A program made the position numbers and the translations under genes. Below, piece after piece: positions 27,001 through 41,100 of a stretch of DNA of 64,000 bases. Positions within the stretch are counted from its first letter, which is position 1. Every line of letters begins with the position of its first letter. The DNA comes from Gibbula magus. Its lineage: Eukaryota; Mollusca; Gastropoda; Trochida; Trochidae. The stretch spans positions 49,032,040 through 49,096,039 of the forward strand of contig OW388293.1 in NCBI GenBank assembly GCA_936450465.1, read 5' to 3'. The notes under the pieces were generated by a model that had not been told where the DNA came from, made no database searches, and saw only the letters and a list, made by a program, of their open reading frames with translations.

Positions 27001-30000
27001 GTTATATTTAGGTGTTGTTTTTTCATTAAAGAAGAGTTCTTCCAAATTGTCCAGTGCGGGGATATTCGTTTTCGATTAGGAGTGAATGTCTAAACAGTAA
27101 ACTGCACTGAGAACACATAGTCTGGCAGTCAAGTTTCCGCGGAACATGAAAGTGCAAACCAAGGATGTAATGGTCGCAACAATCTTTCTTTTTAAAATGC
27201 AATTGTTCATCAAATGATTAGTTTGTTGTTGCACCTATTCCGGTTGAGAACTATTATGTTACTTTATTCCTTGGAACAGTGTTAATATAAGTTTGAAAAG
27301 GACATCCTTGCCTGTGTCATCAGTCCCGGAGAAGATCATCCTCTGATGAGGATCAGAAGGTATGTCAAGATCTGACGCTATCACAAGTCCAACTACCTCT
27401 CCTACAGCGTTATTCTCGGCCAGGTGGAACTGGAAGTGTTTCTGGGTGAATCTTGGTGGGTGGTTGACCGGGACTCGGACAGTGACCACAGACTCTGCTG
27501 ACCGCTGAGGAACACCGTTATCCTGGACCTTCACCTGAAGGCTGTACTCGTCCAGCACTGGCTCCCGGAGTAAGGAGTCGGAAACCTGGATCTCACCTGC
27601 GAACATTTAAAACGAGGTTTTAATTTCAGACATATATGACATTTGCAACTGTTTTGTCGGGATTCATTTCAGATGTCCATTCGTGCTTTAAGTTTGAAAT
27701 CCTAGACAGTATGCCCTATTGTTCTGTAACCAGTGGTACCCACGTACTTCTCTACCGATAATTTTTATAATTATTTTCCCATTGTCTAGCAAATGTATAA
27801 CCCATGTCGTTTTAACACAGATACAACTATATTGTGATGGTTCTCACTGTTCACTATAATGTGTAACAATAGACTAAATATAATTGGAAAGCATGTCGCT
27901 TATGGATAGGTAAATTCTTTATTGCAATGAATTCGATGTTTCGGTGTAGATTCTAACACTGTTATGAAGGACGTATTTCTACATGTTCAAAGATGCACGT
28001 ACTACATAAATACAGGGCAGATTAACCTATTGCAAGATGGCATGACTTAAATTCATTGGAAACCTGTAGTAAAATACACATATTTATGCAACTCTAGAAC
28101 TTAAATCAAATTCGTTTCTAACAGAAATTAAGACATGCAAACAATCAATAACAAGGATCCACATTGGTTGCCGTTGAACTAAGATCTCGATTTATCCTAT
28201 TAAGAACACCTATATTTATGTATACCTGTATTGGAGTCTATCCTGAACTTGCCGTGTCCCCCACTAGTGAGCAGATAGGTGAGTCTACTGTTCTGTGGGG
28301 TAACATCACCATCAGTGACAGCGACCACCCCCACACTGATGTCTGCACCACTCCCCGGGTCCACCTGGAATGTCGTGTTGCCAGTGAACACAGGGCTGTT
28401 GTCGTTAACGTCGTCCACACTGATGGTAAAGTTGGTAGACGTACTTAAACCCTTGCCGCCCTGGTCAGTCGCAGTCAGCTGTAAGATCGTGTAGAAATCA
28501 AATTAATCAGTTGTCAAGTCCTATTAACCATCGTACATTAGCTGGTCAATAGAAACTTGAATGTGTTAGATGTGGATTAAATTAATAGTTGAATATGTAT
28601 TTGCGAAGTAAATGAAAGATTATTGAAGTGATCAAAATGAGAATTGTGAAAAATAGCTACCGAATAATGTGAAAATCTAGATTGTGTAGACAACAACTTG
28701 TCTTTCTATGGAAACTAATCAAAGAAGTTTAAGGCCCCAAAAGTCATATCTAGTACAAATTATCCTTGTTTCATTGACCTAGTCCCGGCAGTTATTGAGT
28801 TCTGGTCCGGAAACAAAGTTGCAAGTTGTTGTTTTTTTCATTGACACGAACAAAATTCAAATTCAAATGAGTTGGAGAATATGACTATTCCACAAACCAA
28901 GTTTCATTGAACTGGGCCTGGCAACTATTTGAGTTCTGATACGGAAACGAATTGTCCGAACGTAGGGACAGCGAACTTCGTTGTGGCAAGGAATACATAC
29001 ATACATGACTATGTTATACAGTGAGTATCTTCTGTACAAACACAAAGTGAACACTATTTGAAAATGATTCAATGAAACACAGGTTTGATGAAAATGAAAA
29101 GTTCGTATTGTAAGAAGTGATGTTCTATTTAACATAGACGATACATTGAACGATATGTTGTATATTCAAATGTGTCTAATGTGTCACTTATATGTGTCAA
29201 TTTGAGGGTACACATTCGTTTAAATGCACAGATACACATTCATCTGTTGATCTACCTTCACATAGTTTTCTTCAAATAAAATCACAGCCACTAATAAAGC
29301 CCGGGAGTGACGTGATACAACCAGTGAAACCTGTCCTCAAAGAGGGAACCTGTGACTAAGGGGATGCCTGTATTGGAGGAAATATGGTTAATAACATTGT
29401 TAATAGGATTGTGACTAGCAGTATGTCCAATTAACATTCAAACTCATACAATGTACCTTTAAGTTGTAGATTTGTTGTTTCTCTGCATCAATAACAGATG
29501 CGTCTTTAATTCTTATCTTCCCAGAATCCTCCTCGAACAGGAAGTTATTGGACCCTGGTCCCGTCAACTTGACCTTCACGTTTCGGTTTTCATCAGTGTC
29601 GTCTTTATCTTCTATAATGATCGGGTGGTTCTGTCACAGAATCGAGTAACTATCAAGAAACCATTACTTTAATTTGTAGCAACATAACCGTGATTTAAAT
29701 ATACAATTGCTGTTTTAACCTTAATTCATTTATATTAATAGGATAACTTTGGATATACGACCTCAAAACGCAAGTGGTCTTCAGGGATGAGAATGAGTTT
29801 TACTTTTATAAACTGTTGAAAAATTCCTTATTTCAACTATTCAATGACCTTTGATTGGACTGCAAACAATCAACGTCAGGTGTCAATTTCGTATGAACAG
29901 TGAAATATTCAAAACAAAATTGTTTTCATTCGTAATTTAAGAGTTGAATGTTGAAACAAGAATATGTGTTATGATTTCCCTCCAGCTATTTTACAACAGG

Positions 30001-33000
30001 AAATATTTTATATTGAGCATAGACATAAAAACATTACAGTGCGCCTTACCAGCGTAACATACACCTTCCCTTTCTTCGCGGCAACATCTTCAGACACTTT
30101 ACCAGAGTAACCTCCCTTGATGGAAAACTCCGGCGCATGGTCGTTAGTGTCGTTGACGAGAACGGTGACCATGGTTGACATTGTGTATGTCGGAGCACCG
30201 TCATTGACGACATGGACGTTGAATGAGACACGTGACATCTCTTCACGGTCCACTGACTTCATCAATTTCAGTTCTCCACTGTGTGTATCCACTTCAAATG
30301 GCACTGAAAGGGTAGGTTGTCAAACCGTCATGGGTTGGGATTGTTGAAAGGACTAGGGCTATTCAGGGGCAGTTTTAGACTTACGATTAGGTTGGTAAGC
30401 ATATCACATCTTTGTTTATGGTAATTTTAAGGAAGATTTTATCGTGAAGACTTGATTTCCGGATGCCAGGTTCATGATTGAATAATAAGGACGTTTCATT
30501 TAGTACCATCCTCAGTAGTGATATCAGCTTAGCATCCATTCATAGGTATATGCTTCAGAGACAGTTTGCATTGTACAATATCTTGTATACTTTATGTACT
30601 ACCATTACACTATATACATAACGATATGAAAATATGTTGTAAGCTGATTTGTCATGTAGAATAGATATGATTTGGAAATATTAAGTTTATTTATTAGTAT
30701 TAACTTAGATTTAACTTTCAAAAATACATAGATCAGACTAGTTATCTATTACTGTTACTCTTTGTAGCCTATTTTTATAAAAGTACGGGGGAAAATTCCG
30801 TCAACAATTTCTGCATATGACTTTACCAGTATCATCCATGATATGATACTCAAGGGGCTCCTGTGAGTTGAAGGCGGAGTCGGGGTCTGTGACGGTAATC
30901 TTGCCCACCATAGACCCCACCGGGAGATTTTCTGTGACCGTCAACGACGTCTCGGTGTCAACATGAGGCGCTCTGTTCATAGGGACGTGAACGTTGACGT
31001 TGACGTCAGCTGAGCGACGTGGGAAGCCGTTGTCGACTGCCTGTATATGCAGAGTGAACACGTCGCGGTATGGCTCCCGCTTCAGTGTGTCGGAGACGTA
31101 CACTTCTCCTGTTGAAACATGGCTTAGCTTGCAGTAAATGCTGTGTTGTTTATATTGATGATATTCTACGGAATTATTATTGTACAGCCTTCGTAGGGTT
31201 TATCAGAGTGGCTTCAGAAAGTTCTATAACATGATATTGAAACGACAGTTAAAGTTTAGTGGAGACACTTTTCAAATACAACGACTTAGGGTTAGCAGCT
31301 GATAGGTGTCAGGTTTCAATATACATGTACATGTCGATGTTGTCCCGCTTCCTTCACCACTAGGAAATAATATAAACATGTTGTTACATGGCATATACGT
31401 TAATGCTCACATTTATATTCCAAACAGACCTCACACATCAACATAAGGTATCGATAATCTGAGCTGAAAATAGATTCTGGGAAACAAGATTTCTGAATTG
31501 AGATCATGAATCCAAAAAACAATGCTTTTAACCGTTAAAATCACTTGCACTTAGTCAAAGCGGTAATAATCACTCATAGTCAGAGTCTCAATTCACCTGT
31601 TTCGGGGTTGACGTCAAACTTGCCGCTCCCCCCGTCCATGAGGAGGTAGGTGAGTCTGTTGTTCTTGAGTGTCCTGTCCCGATCTGTGGCTTTAACCACG
31701 CCCACTCTCTGACCCACTTTGGAGCCAGTACTCACGGAGAAGTTGTACATGTCCCTGAACAAGGGTGCATGATCGTTGATATCCTCCACCAGAACTGTAA
31801 GGTTAGCTGTGCTTGTTAGTCCGAACCCATGCTGATCCGTGGCGTGCAACTGGAGAAAAGGTCGGAGATTGTTGGGTTTTTCTTAAGTAAGACGTCGACA
31901 AAGACGTGTGAACATTTGCATAAACCAAGCAATGGTTGCAACTTATATAACATCCTCTCCTGTAACAGTGGCAGATCCAGAGGGATGCTTGAGGGGTTCG
32001 TTTACATGGCTGTGACATTATACTCAGATTGATATTAAGCGAGCAAGTATTACTTTGTTAGATTGAAAGAGAAACCTCTTTACTGCATTTTCCAAGCATA
32101 AACAGTCAGGTTTCATTTCTGCCTACACCTTCAGAACTTTATCATTCGTCAACGACCATTCCATTTCCCTGACTTGCACTGGAGAGAAGTATACAATTAA
32201 TGATACACACCTGAAGGTCATATTGACACACCATCTCACAGTCGACGTCCACAGGTCTGTTGACGGTGAGTTGTCCAGTGTTGGTGTCCAGAGTAAAGTG
32301 GTCACTGTTTGGACCGGACATACTGACCATCACTCCTCTGTTCTCCTCTGTGACGTCACTGTCCGTCACTAGTATCAGTCTCTCCTGCAATGTACAAGTA
32401 AGTTAGCATGCATTTGGATTCTGACCATGTTCTAATGATGTCCCTGGTTTTGAGTTAATTCTTAATAGAATTTGCTCTCTCCAACCCTTTTAGTTCTTTT
32501 TGGAGGCTGCATGGATCAAATAGCAAGGAGATAATTAACACGGATGCTGCATTCAAATGAAAATTTATGTTACTTGATAACACATTTGACCATATATGGG
32601 TGAGCTATCACTTAGAAAGGGCGAAATTTGGGCATCTTGCTCTGTCCTCAAACTGCCCGACAGAAGCATTTAATCTGGATCTAAGCGACGTTTTACTCAC
32701 AGACAAGGCAATAGTTTTTTTATGTATATTATACACTGACCAACTGCACTTGGTCCTCGAGAGGTTTCCCCAGTTCATCCTCAACGATGCGTCCCACATA
32801 CTGGCTGGCGGAGAAGACGGGCGGGTTGTCGTTGATGTCGATGAGCTCGACTGTGACGTGAGATGTTGACGTATAGGAAGGAGATCCCTTGTTGACCACC
32901 ACCACTGGTACCTCGAAGTGGTCATTACTCTCTCGGTCAAGCTCTGAAGCCATCCTGATAACCCCCGTGTTGTGTTCCACAGTAAATGGAGCTAAAGGAA

Positions 33001-35081
33001 ATATCATGCACAAGGTCAGATTAACGACTAACTTGTACAACGGTCACAATACTCAAACAAAGGGAAATTTGGTTTGCATGAGAATAAAACAAAGAAAAAT
33101 AATTAAACAAACAGAAGAATATGATACAAGGTATAAACGCATTCTTTAACGGGAAGCTAAAGATTGAAGTGAAAAGTGTGGTTCCGAATGGCATGGACAG
33201 ACATAAAGTAATGATATTAAAGTGTGAATGACACAGTAAAACAGTAACCGTATTGACTATTGCGAAGGAAAATCGTATTTCTAGACAGTTTTGCCAGTCA
33301 TGCCTCAATCTTGGAAAACAGTGTTAAAGAATATTTTAAACAATTTATGCTTTAATAATTATATCATACATCTCTAAATCATTACCCTGCATCTCAGACA
33401 TCTGTCAGACATCCTCACCTGAAGGTTCTCCAGTATAGAACTGGATCTGCTCCCTTTGGTTGAACTCCGCATCTGGGTCCATCACCAGGAGTCTGCCCAC
33501 CACTGACCCTGCAGTCTGGTTCTCACTGACCTGGAACTCTGCTGTCTTGGCAACCCTTGGAGGCTTGTTGAGGTTCACACTCAGTCTCACTACGGTCTCC
33601 GATGAGAGCCTGGGCTCCCCGGAGTCTATAGCCTCCACAGAGAGGTGGTACACGTGGCGGAACGGCTTTACTGTCAGGTCTTCCAGCACTATAATGTCTC
33701 CTGCAATAAAGGAATATTGAACCTTGAGAATTTGATAACTTCATTACCGGGGCTGTAGCTTTATCGCGTCCTGATGTGAGCCATTGGTATATAAAAATAG
33801 ATTTTTTTTAATAATGTCTATCTTATACATCATTTCCAGAGCCACGACAAATCCTGGCTTGACTATCAGACCTTTATTATTGTAGAATGGCTTAATCAGT
33901 AAGCTTTACCTGTATCGGGATCGACGTCAAACTTGCCCCTAGCGCCGCCACGGAGAAGGTAAGTAACTCTATTGTTCTTCCGGTCCACATCGTTGTCTAT
34001 TGCGGTAACCTTGCCAACGATTTGACCTACTTTAGATCCTGCCGAGACTGTCATGTTGTGTTTGCGGGGAAACCTCGGGATGTTGTCGTTCAGGTCTTCT
34101 ATGCTGATCGTCAGTAACGTTGAGGATTCTCCTCCCTTGCCGGATTTTCCTCTAGCAACGACCTTGGTGACAAAATAATGACGTTGAGATGGTACGTATT
34201 GGTAGATGTAACATGAAAACTATGTATATTTAGTGATTGCTTCTATTTGTGTTGTGTATATTTTGTGCATTTTTTTTAAATTCGCAAGAAACCAACCCAA
34301 TCAATGACGTTATATTATAAACTTGATAAGTAACCATAACATTCACGATTACGCTTTACTAAAAAAGCAAGTGCAAAAGGATTTGTTGATCGTAAGGGTT
34401 ATATGACAGTGGTCGGTTATTGACATACAAGTCTAATCAAATGTTTACACTGAGTTGAAAGTAACACCTCAACTGTATATTTAAATTAAGGTTCTTTTCA
34501 AATAGAAAAGGTGATTCCCTATAAGTGAGACGAGATTTTATACTTAGCAACAAACTCACAGTCAGGTTGAAGGAGCTTCTCTTCTCTGCATCTAGCTGTC
34601 TTGGCTTCTTGAAGTTGACGAACCCAGTGTCCTGGTCTATGAAGAACATCTCACTACCCTCCCCCTGCACATCCAGGGAAGTTTGACGGTTCTGTTCTGT
34701 TGAGTCTGCGTCGCTCACTGTGATTGGCTGAGTCTGGTGATTTAGACAGTGTGGAATAGAATTGATTTCTCCTATGGTTCCTATATTGTTAAGTACGTTA
34801 AGTGAATAGTATTAATGAATTACCCGAGGGAAACTGGCTTGGTTCATTTAATAGCAGCAAAGGATAATACTTAAAAGTGATTGCATTATTTTGACTGTGT
34901 TTTATTTGTATTATTTTAATAGTTTCAAACATCATCATATGTGTTACTAAAGTAGTTTATAACATCAAGAATATATTTTTATAATTACTTGAGCGATAAA
35001 TCGCCAGTTTATCAACATGATCATCTAAATAGTTCTCCAGACGAGCTGTTGCTAGAAAAAGATCGTTTATTTACATGTATG

Positions 35082-35113
<32 letters not shown>

Positions 35114-38100
35114 CATGAAGCCTGCTGTAACCAAATACCCCGTGACTGAGATACATGGATGAAACAAATAATGTCACCAAGTTAAGTGTTTAGATATCAC
35201 CTGATGTCTTCACCATCACTGTGAGCACACACTCTGTGATTGAGTGAAGTAAGTGAATAGACACGTAGTCTAGCAATCTGACTTCCAACTCACAAGGGGG
35301 CGGGATAGCGCAGTGGTCCGGGGTTCGAATCCCGCACGGCATCTTTGTCTGCAGTAGAGAACTGTTCTACACGCAGTAAGGTTTGGGTGCAACGCTACAC
35401 TGAATTTAAGCGTAGTACCACCCATGGTTCGCTAGTTGCAGCCGATGCTCGCAGGTTTCACCGCAGTGCATAGCAACCTGGCGTTGCGGGCTTTCTCCCT
35501 GCCATAATACTAGCAGCCGTGATATAAGTGAAATACTCTTGAAAGCGGCGTTAAACCCCAACTCACTCCAACTCACCATGTTAAGTGTACTACCAAACGT
35601 ATTCTCCAGCACACTGGCCACATACCCAGTGGCTGAACTGAACACAGGGTCGTGGTCGTCCACATCGACCACCTCTACAGTCACTGTGGTGGAGACTGTG
35701 AAGGAGGGAGCGCCGGGGTTGATCACGTGGATAGGAAGAATGAAATATTCATTCTTCTCTCGGTCTATGTTTCTTGTTGTGACGATCACTCCGGTCTTTT
35801 CTTTGAACGTAAATGGAGCTGTACAGGTCAAAGCAAAAATAAAGAAGTTAAATATGGTCTCTTCCTGACTAATAATGGAGTATGAATACCAAATATACCT
35901 TAGTCTCGTTGGAAACTGTAGGTTAACTTCTCAGTAAATGATTAAAATAGGATTTTTGGTCTGAATAGTCTAATCCTTCAACAACAGTTGTAAACAATCA
36001 ATAAAGTTAAAGATGATATTTACAAATTAAAATCGTTATCGGGAAACAATTTCAGATTGTTTTCCAGGGTCTCCTTTCACAAAACACTAAGGTTATCTTA
36101 AGTCACTATGGTTACCTTAGTGCAGTGTTAAAGAATGAGCGTTAGAGTTCACCACAGTGATGGTTGCTTTGTGAAAGGAGTTCCTGTAGCATACTCACAA
36201 TACAAACAAAGAATATTGGCATATGTGATTACCTTTATTATCAAGCATTGAGAACTCAAACGATTCAAATGGGTTCGAGTCCATATCAGGGTCAGTAACA
36301 GTAATCTCCCCTATATCACTTCCTGTTGGAAGGTTCTCTTCCATGTTGAAGGTGAAGCTGCCCTTGACCTCTGGTGGTGAGTTCACAGGTACCCGGATGG
36401 TGACGTCAGTTACTCCGGACAATCTTTCCAGACCACTGTCCAGAGCCTCCACGTGTAAAGTATAGAGCCCAAGTACAGGCATCCGGAGGATGTTGTCAGA
36501 GAGGGTCACAGCACCTGGAATGTTATACATACAACAAATGGTAATCTTTGAATTGTAAGATCATTATTATTCGTTTGGGGTTACAATCGGCAGGCACTAT
36601 CACACAGAAACCCATTCAATTTTAATCATTGCAGTAAGAAAGTTCAATATGTATCAAAAGTTAAGTTATGAAATGTTAAATGCATTGAATATACCTCTCC
36701 CAAAACCAGAACGCCAAAATGTGATGGTTTGTGATTTCCTTTCTACCAGAAACTAAAACGCCCGAATCACACAATATTTGAAAATGGAAATAGGTGAAAC
36801 ATCTATATATATTATACAATTAATGTATTTGAGTAGTTTTAATGAAGGTGTGAAGGATGAAAATGCTGCCCTGTTAGAAACTTGACTAGACTCAATGTGA
36901 TTATCTTACCTGAATCGCTGTCAATCTGAAACTTCCCGTACCCCCCGGACTTGAGTATATAGGTGAGTCTGTTGTTCCGATCCGACACATCTTCATCCAC
37001 GGCTTGGACTCTCCCCACCTCGGCACCCACTGGTGTGTTGGTAGCCACGTCAAACACAAAATACTTCTTAAAGACAGGTGCGTTATCGTTGAAGTCGTCG
37101 ACGTCAATAAACACAGGGACTGACGTAGATCGACCAAGTCCGTTTGTATCGTCTGTTGCTGTTAACTGAAGTGGAAATAACACATAACAATGTATAACAA
37201 ATAAGAAAGTACAGTAATGTATATGAGATGAAAGTCATTCCTTTACATTTCACGTAATATGTAGTCACTATAGTTATGATGTATTCGATTAATTTTAACA
37301 GATGAAAGTTATTAATTCATATTTCATAACATATACTTGGTGATTTTATAGTTTTATTTTTTCGTTATTTAATATACATTACCTATAGCAATGGTTGTGT
37401 TATTTCACCATGGTACTGGAAAAATACTTCAGTTACCTGTATAAACTACCTGTTGTTACAAGGTTTTGAATGGAATGTTAATATGTAACTCCTGTAGATC
37501 GGTCATGATGATATAATATATACTTCACTTGAATGTGTTAGTGTCTGTAGTCATAATACAATTATGTGCATATCATTTTATAACATGACACCTGTAAGCT
37601 CATGGATAACTGGAGTCCGGTATTCAAACACATTCTGAGATGTATATCTTCCAAACCCATCAGATATGTTTGAAAGATGTTGATAAAAGGATAGCTCAGC
37701 GGGATGGTGCTATCAAATTCACAACGTGTATAAACTTGATTTGCTCCAATGAAAGTGCATGCGTATACCACGATCTTGATTTTGATAATGAAGTTGGAAG
37801 CTGCGTTTATTTACCGTGAGATTGTAGATAGAGTGTTGTTCGCTGTCAATGAGTTCAGGTGAGATCAGAAGAAGATGCCCAGATGTTTGTTCGATATTGA
37901 ACAGGTCACTTCCTTCACCTGACAGGGTCAGCTGGATGTCATCAACTTCCGGGTCAGCGTCGTGCACAACGATTGGTTGACTCTTAAGTAAACAGTATTA
38001 AGTGATCACTGACAAAGTGTACGAATTGGATTGATACAGTCTACGAGATACTGTTCAAAATTATTCATATTTAAACAGTTGGAATTGGAAGTGACATACA

Positions 38101-41100
38101 TTGAAAATTATGTAAAACCAAGGATTATGTAATGAACAGCATTGGGTACTGCCATTTCTCGCACATCCCTTGAAAATTCTGTAAGTGTAACATATAAAGA
38201 ATACCACTCATTTATATTTAAATATCAATATATCAACACGAGATGACGGATGTTACAGGTATATCATAATCTTTTTCTTTTACTTTCTCAAAGTTGTTAA
38301 TACATTTGTTATACAGTAATGAACAAAAGAAACGTCACGATACAGAATACACGATAGTTCAATCAACACGTGATAATACAACTGAAACAGAGTTACACCA
38401 TGTCTACACACGCCAACTAAACTAAATTTGATTTGTTGAAACAGTATATGTTCATACTTCTTGAAAACATACGTTTTAAGAAAATGTCACCTTAACTAAA
38501 CGAGATAGAAGTGTCAAAAAACTATTTTTGCTGGTATTATGACGTTCTATAGTAACGATGCGTCAACAAATCTAAATATTTATATCGATGACATCTTTTA
38601 TTAATAATATTTCTGTGTTAATTCTATTTTAATTTTTAACTTATTGTGACCAAAACCCGTCTTTAAAAGGCTATTTCAGCACCCCAAGTGTAATTGAACA
38701 AACATACACATAAAAGTGCCATACTCTGGTATATGATATTGTGTCTGAACATGTACCCAGCAAAACAATCAAAATCGATTTGTTCGGACTGCAATAGTTC
38801 GGTTTTTACTCTTTTGAAAATGAGGTGATCTTTCTTTTGTTCTTCAGTGTAAGATAACTAAAGGTTGAAATTTTATTCCGTCATTTTTCGGCGAAAATCA
38901 ATATTTCTTAATGTAATACTGCCATATGAACCACAATACAGTGATGAAATCCTTACGTCAACTTGCATATGATTATGAAATATAATTGATATTTCACCAA
39001 GATTTTGATGTTATAGCATTGAGTCCTTTATTAATCTCGCTCACCAAGTAAACCCTGAAAGGGTCGAGAGACTCATAAACCTCTGGAATAATCCCATGAT
39101 AAGCATCATCAACGTTGAATGTAGGGTTGTTGTCGTTGAGGTCGAGGATATGTACTGTAGCCACCGTGGTCCCAGTGAAGGAGGGGGACCCCCGGTCTAC
39201 CACCTGGACAGGTAGGGTCAGGTGTGCTACCTGCTCTCGGTCCAGTACAGTTGTAGTGCGTATCACGCCAGTAGACCGGTCAACCGACAGGGGTACTAGA
39301 CAAGAAAGGACCAAGGTTATGTTTAGGTATTGAATATCATTTTTCTTACTCTTCCACAAGTACCCAAGCTGTGTTAAACAATAAGTCACTCACTCGCTCA
39401 CTTTTACTTGCCTACAATGCAAATTAAATTTACTGACAAAATTAAGTTCTTTGCGACATTAAATGACCTTTTATTAAACCCTTCAAGAAACCCTTTTAAG
39501 AAGGTATGTCCAGATTTCAAGTAACGTTATAAATTGCCATGGTATTGCCATACGTATACCCCATTAAAAACTATAAAGCAATCCGTAAGTCATAACCATG
39601 AACACAGTCTTCATTACCTTCCAATGTTATAGATATTCCACGAAAATCAAGAGTTTTCAAACCAAACTTCCATCAAACCCACCAGAGAAGTCCAAACTGG
39701 AAAACTCCAAGGCTCTCCCGTCGGGATCACTGGCATCAATGTGACCAACTCGTGTGTTTACTGGCTGGTTCTCCTGGATGTGGAAGGTCTGAGCTAGCTC
39801 GAATACCGGTGGTTGATTCAGGTCCACTGTGACGTGTACAGTAGTGTTAGCAGACCGTGCCGGGACACCCGAGTCTACCACTCGAACTGTGAGGTCGTAC
39901 TGGCTTCTCATTGGATCCTCCGTTAGTCGGTTCGTTAGGGATATTGTTCCTGGAAATATCATCAGCAGCATCATCATAGATTCATATACATTTGTATAGA
40001 GCCAATATCCACGGGCAGGTAAGCCAAGCTTCTCAATGGCGCTTTTTATTTTCCTCGACCGTTAGATGTGACTCTTGACATTCTTTTTCAATCTCTACTA
40101 CATTTTCAGTATGGACTTTGTAGCCATGAGGTGCACAGGGTTTAAGCAGCCTGCTTACCCACGCGAGGTACCCATTCATAGCTGGGTGAACAAGGACATG
40201 TTACTGTTCCTGCACCTGTTTATGTGTATGTAACTAATCCATGAACTTATGAACATCCTTTATTTATCTTGTACAAGAATGGAGACATGGGTTGGATACT
40301 ATGATTGTGTCCACCATGTCATAACAAGTTTATGTTGGAAGGTCATTTAAGAACATGGCGAAGGATCCACAATGATTCTTCACCTTTTTAATTTTCAAAT
40401 GATGTTTCGTGACATTTACTTCACCTGATTGTTGGACCAAAACACACGTACGTTCCTGAATGGTCGGGACAGTAAAACAATGGGGTCATCTAAATATAAA
40501 GTCACTTGTCGTTTTTGGTAAGATATGATAGATCAAATGAATGCCTTGGCCATTCACAGAGAAATATATGTAGATTTACAGTTTATTGGAATGATATCTT
40601 GTATGCACGTGTATATCAACGGAACACTGAAATTACATATTACTCATTATAAACGTGTATCATATATTTTACAGACATCAACATTATAAATCTAAGCATA
40701 AATGGTTATATGGTTAATGGTTCATAAATAATATGAAATGAGTAAGTTAAAAGGATGCAAGAAAAATATAACAAATATTGTAAATAAAACGTTAAACTCA
40801 TTATAAATATTAAAATGGTATGAAAACGCTGTCCGATAAGTACTCATCCTACGTATACTTTGACCGAATACCATTAAAGATTTGAGGTGTGTTATTTATA
40901 ATGTATATAAGTATACACTGTAAAAATGGTGTTTAGGATGTAAACATAATACTAAGCGCGTATCTTGTCCTGTTTTTTTTACACGTTTAGACCCCTAAAC
41001 ACGTTTAGCTACATGAATGTGTTTAGGAATGTGTTTAGCAACTAATCATGTTTAGCTACATAAACACGTTTAATAATGTGCTTAGCAACTAAACACATTC

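Noticed and set aside
35300..35345. Possible functional tRNA gene
   Set aside because: A- and B-box-like motifs are present but too close together, no cloverleaf can be drawn, and the sequence continues as a SINE body with target-site duplications.
35405..35831. Extension of exon B8 through the SINE as one long reading frame
   Set aside because: The frame is open by chance across the SINE. The consensus donor at 35576 and the constant length and phase of B exons place the exon end at 35577.
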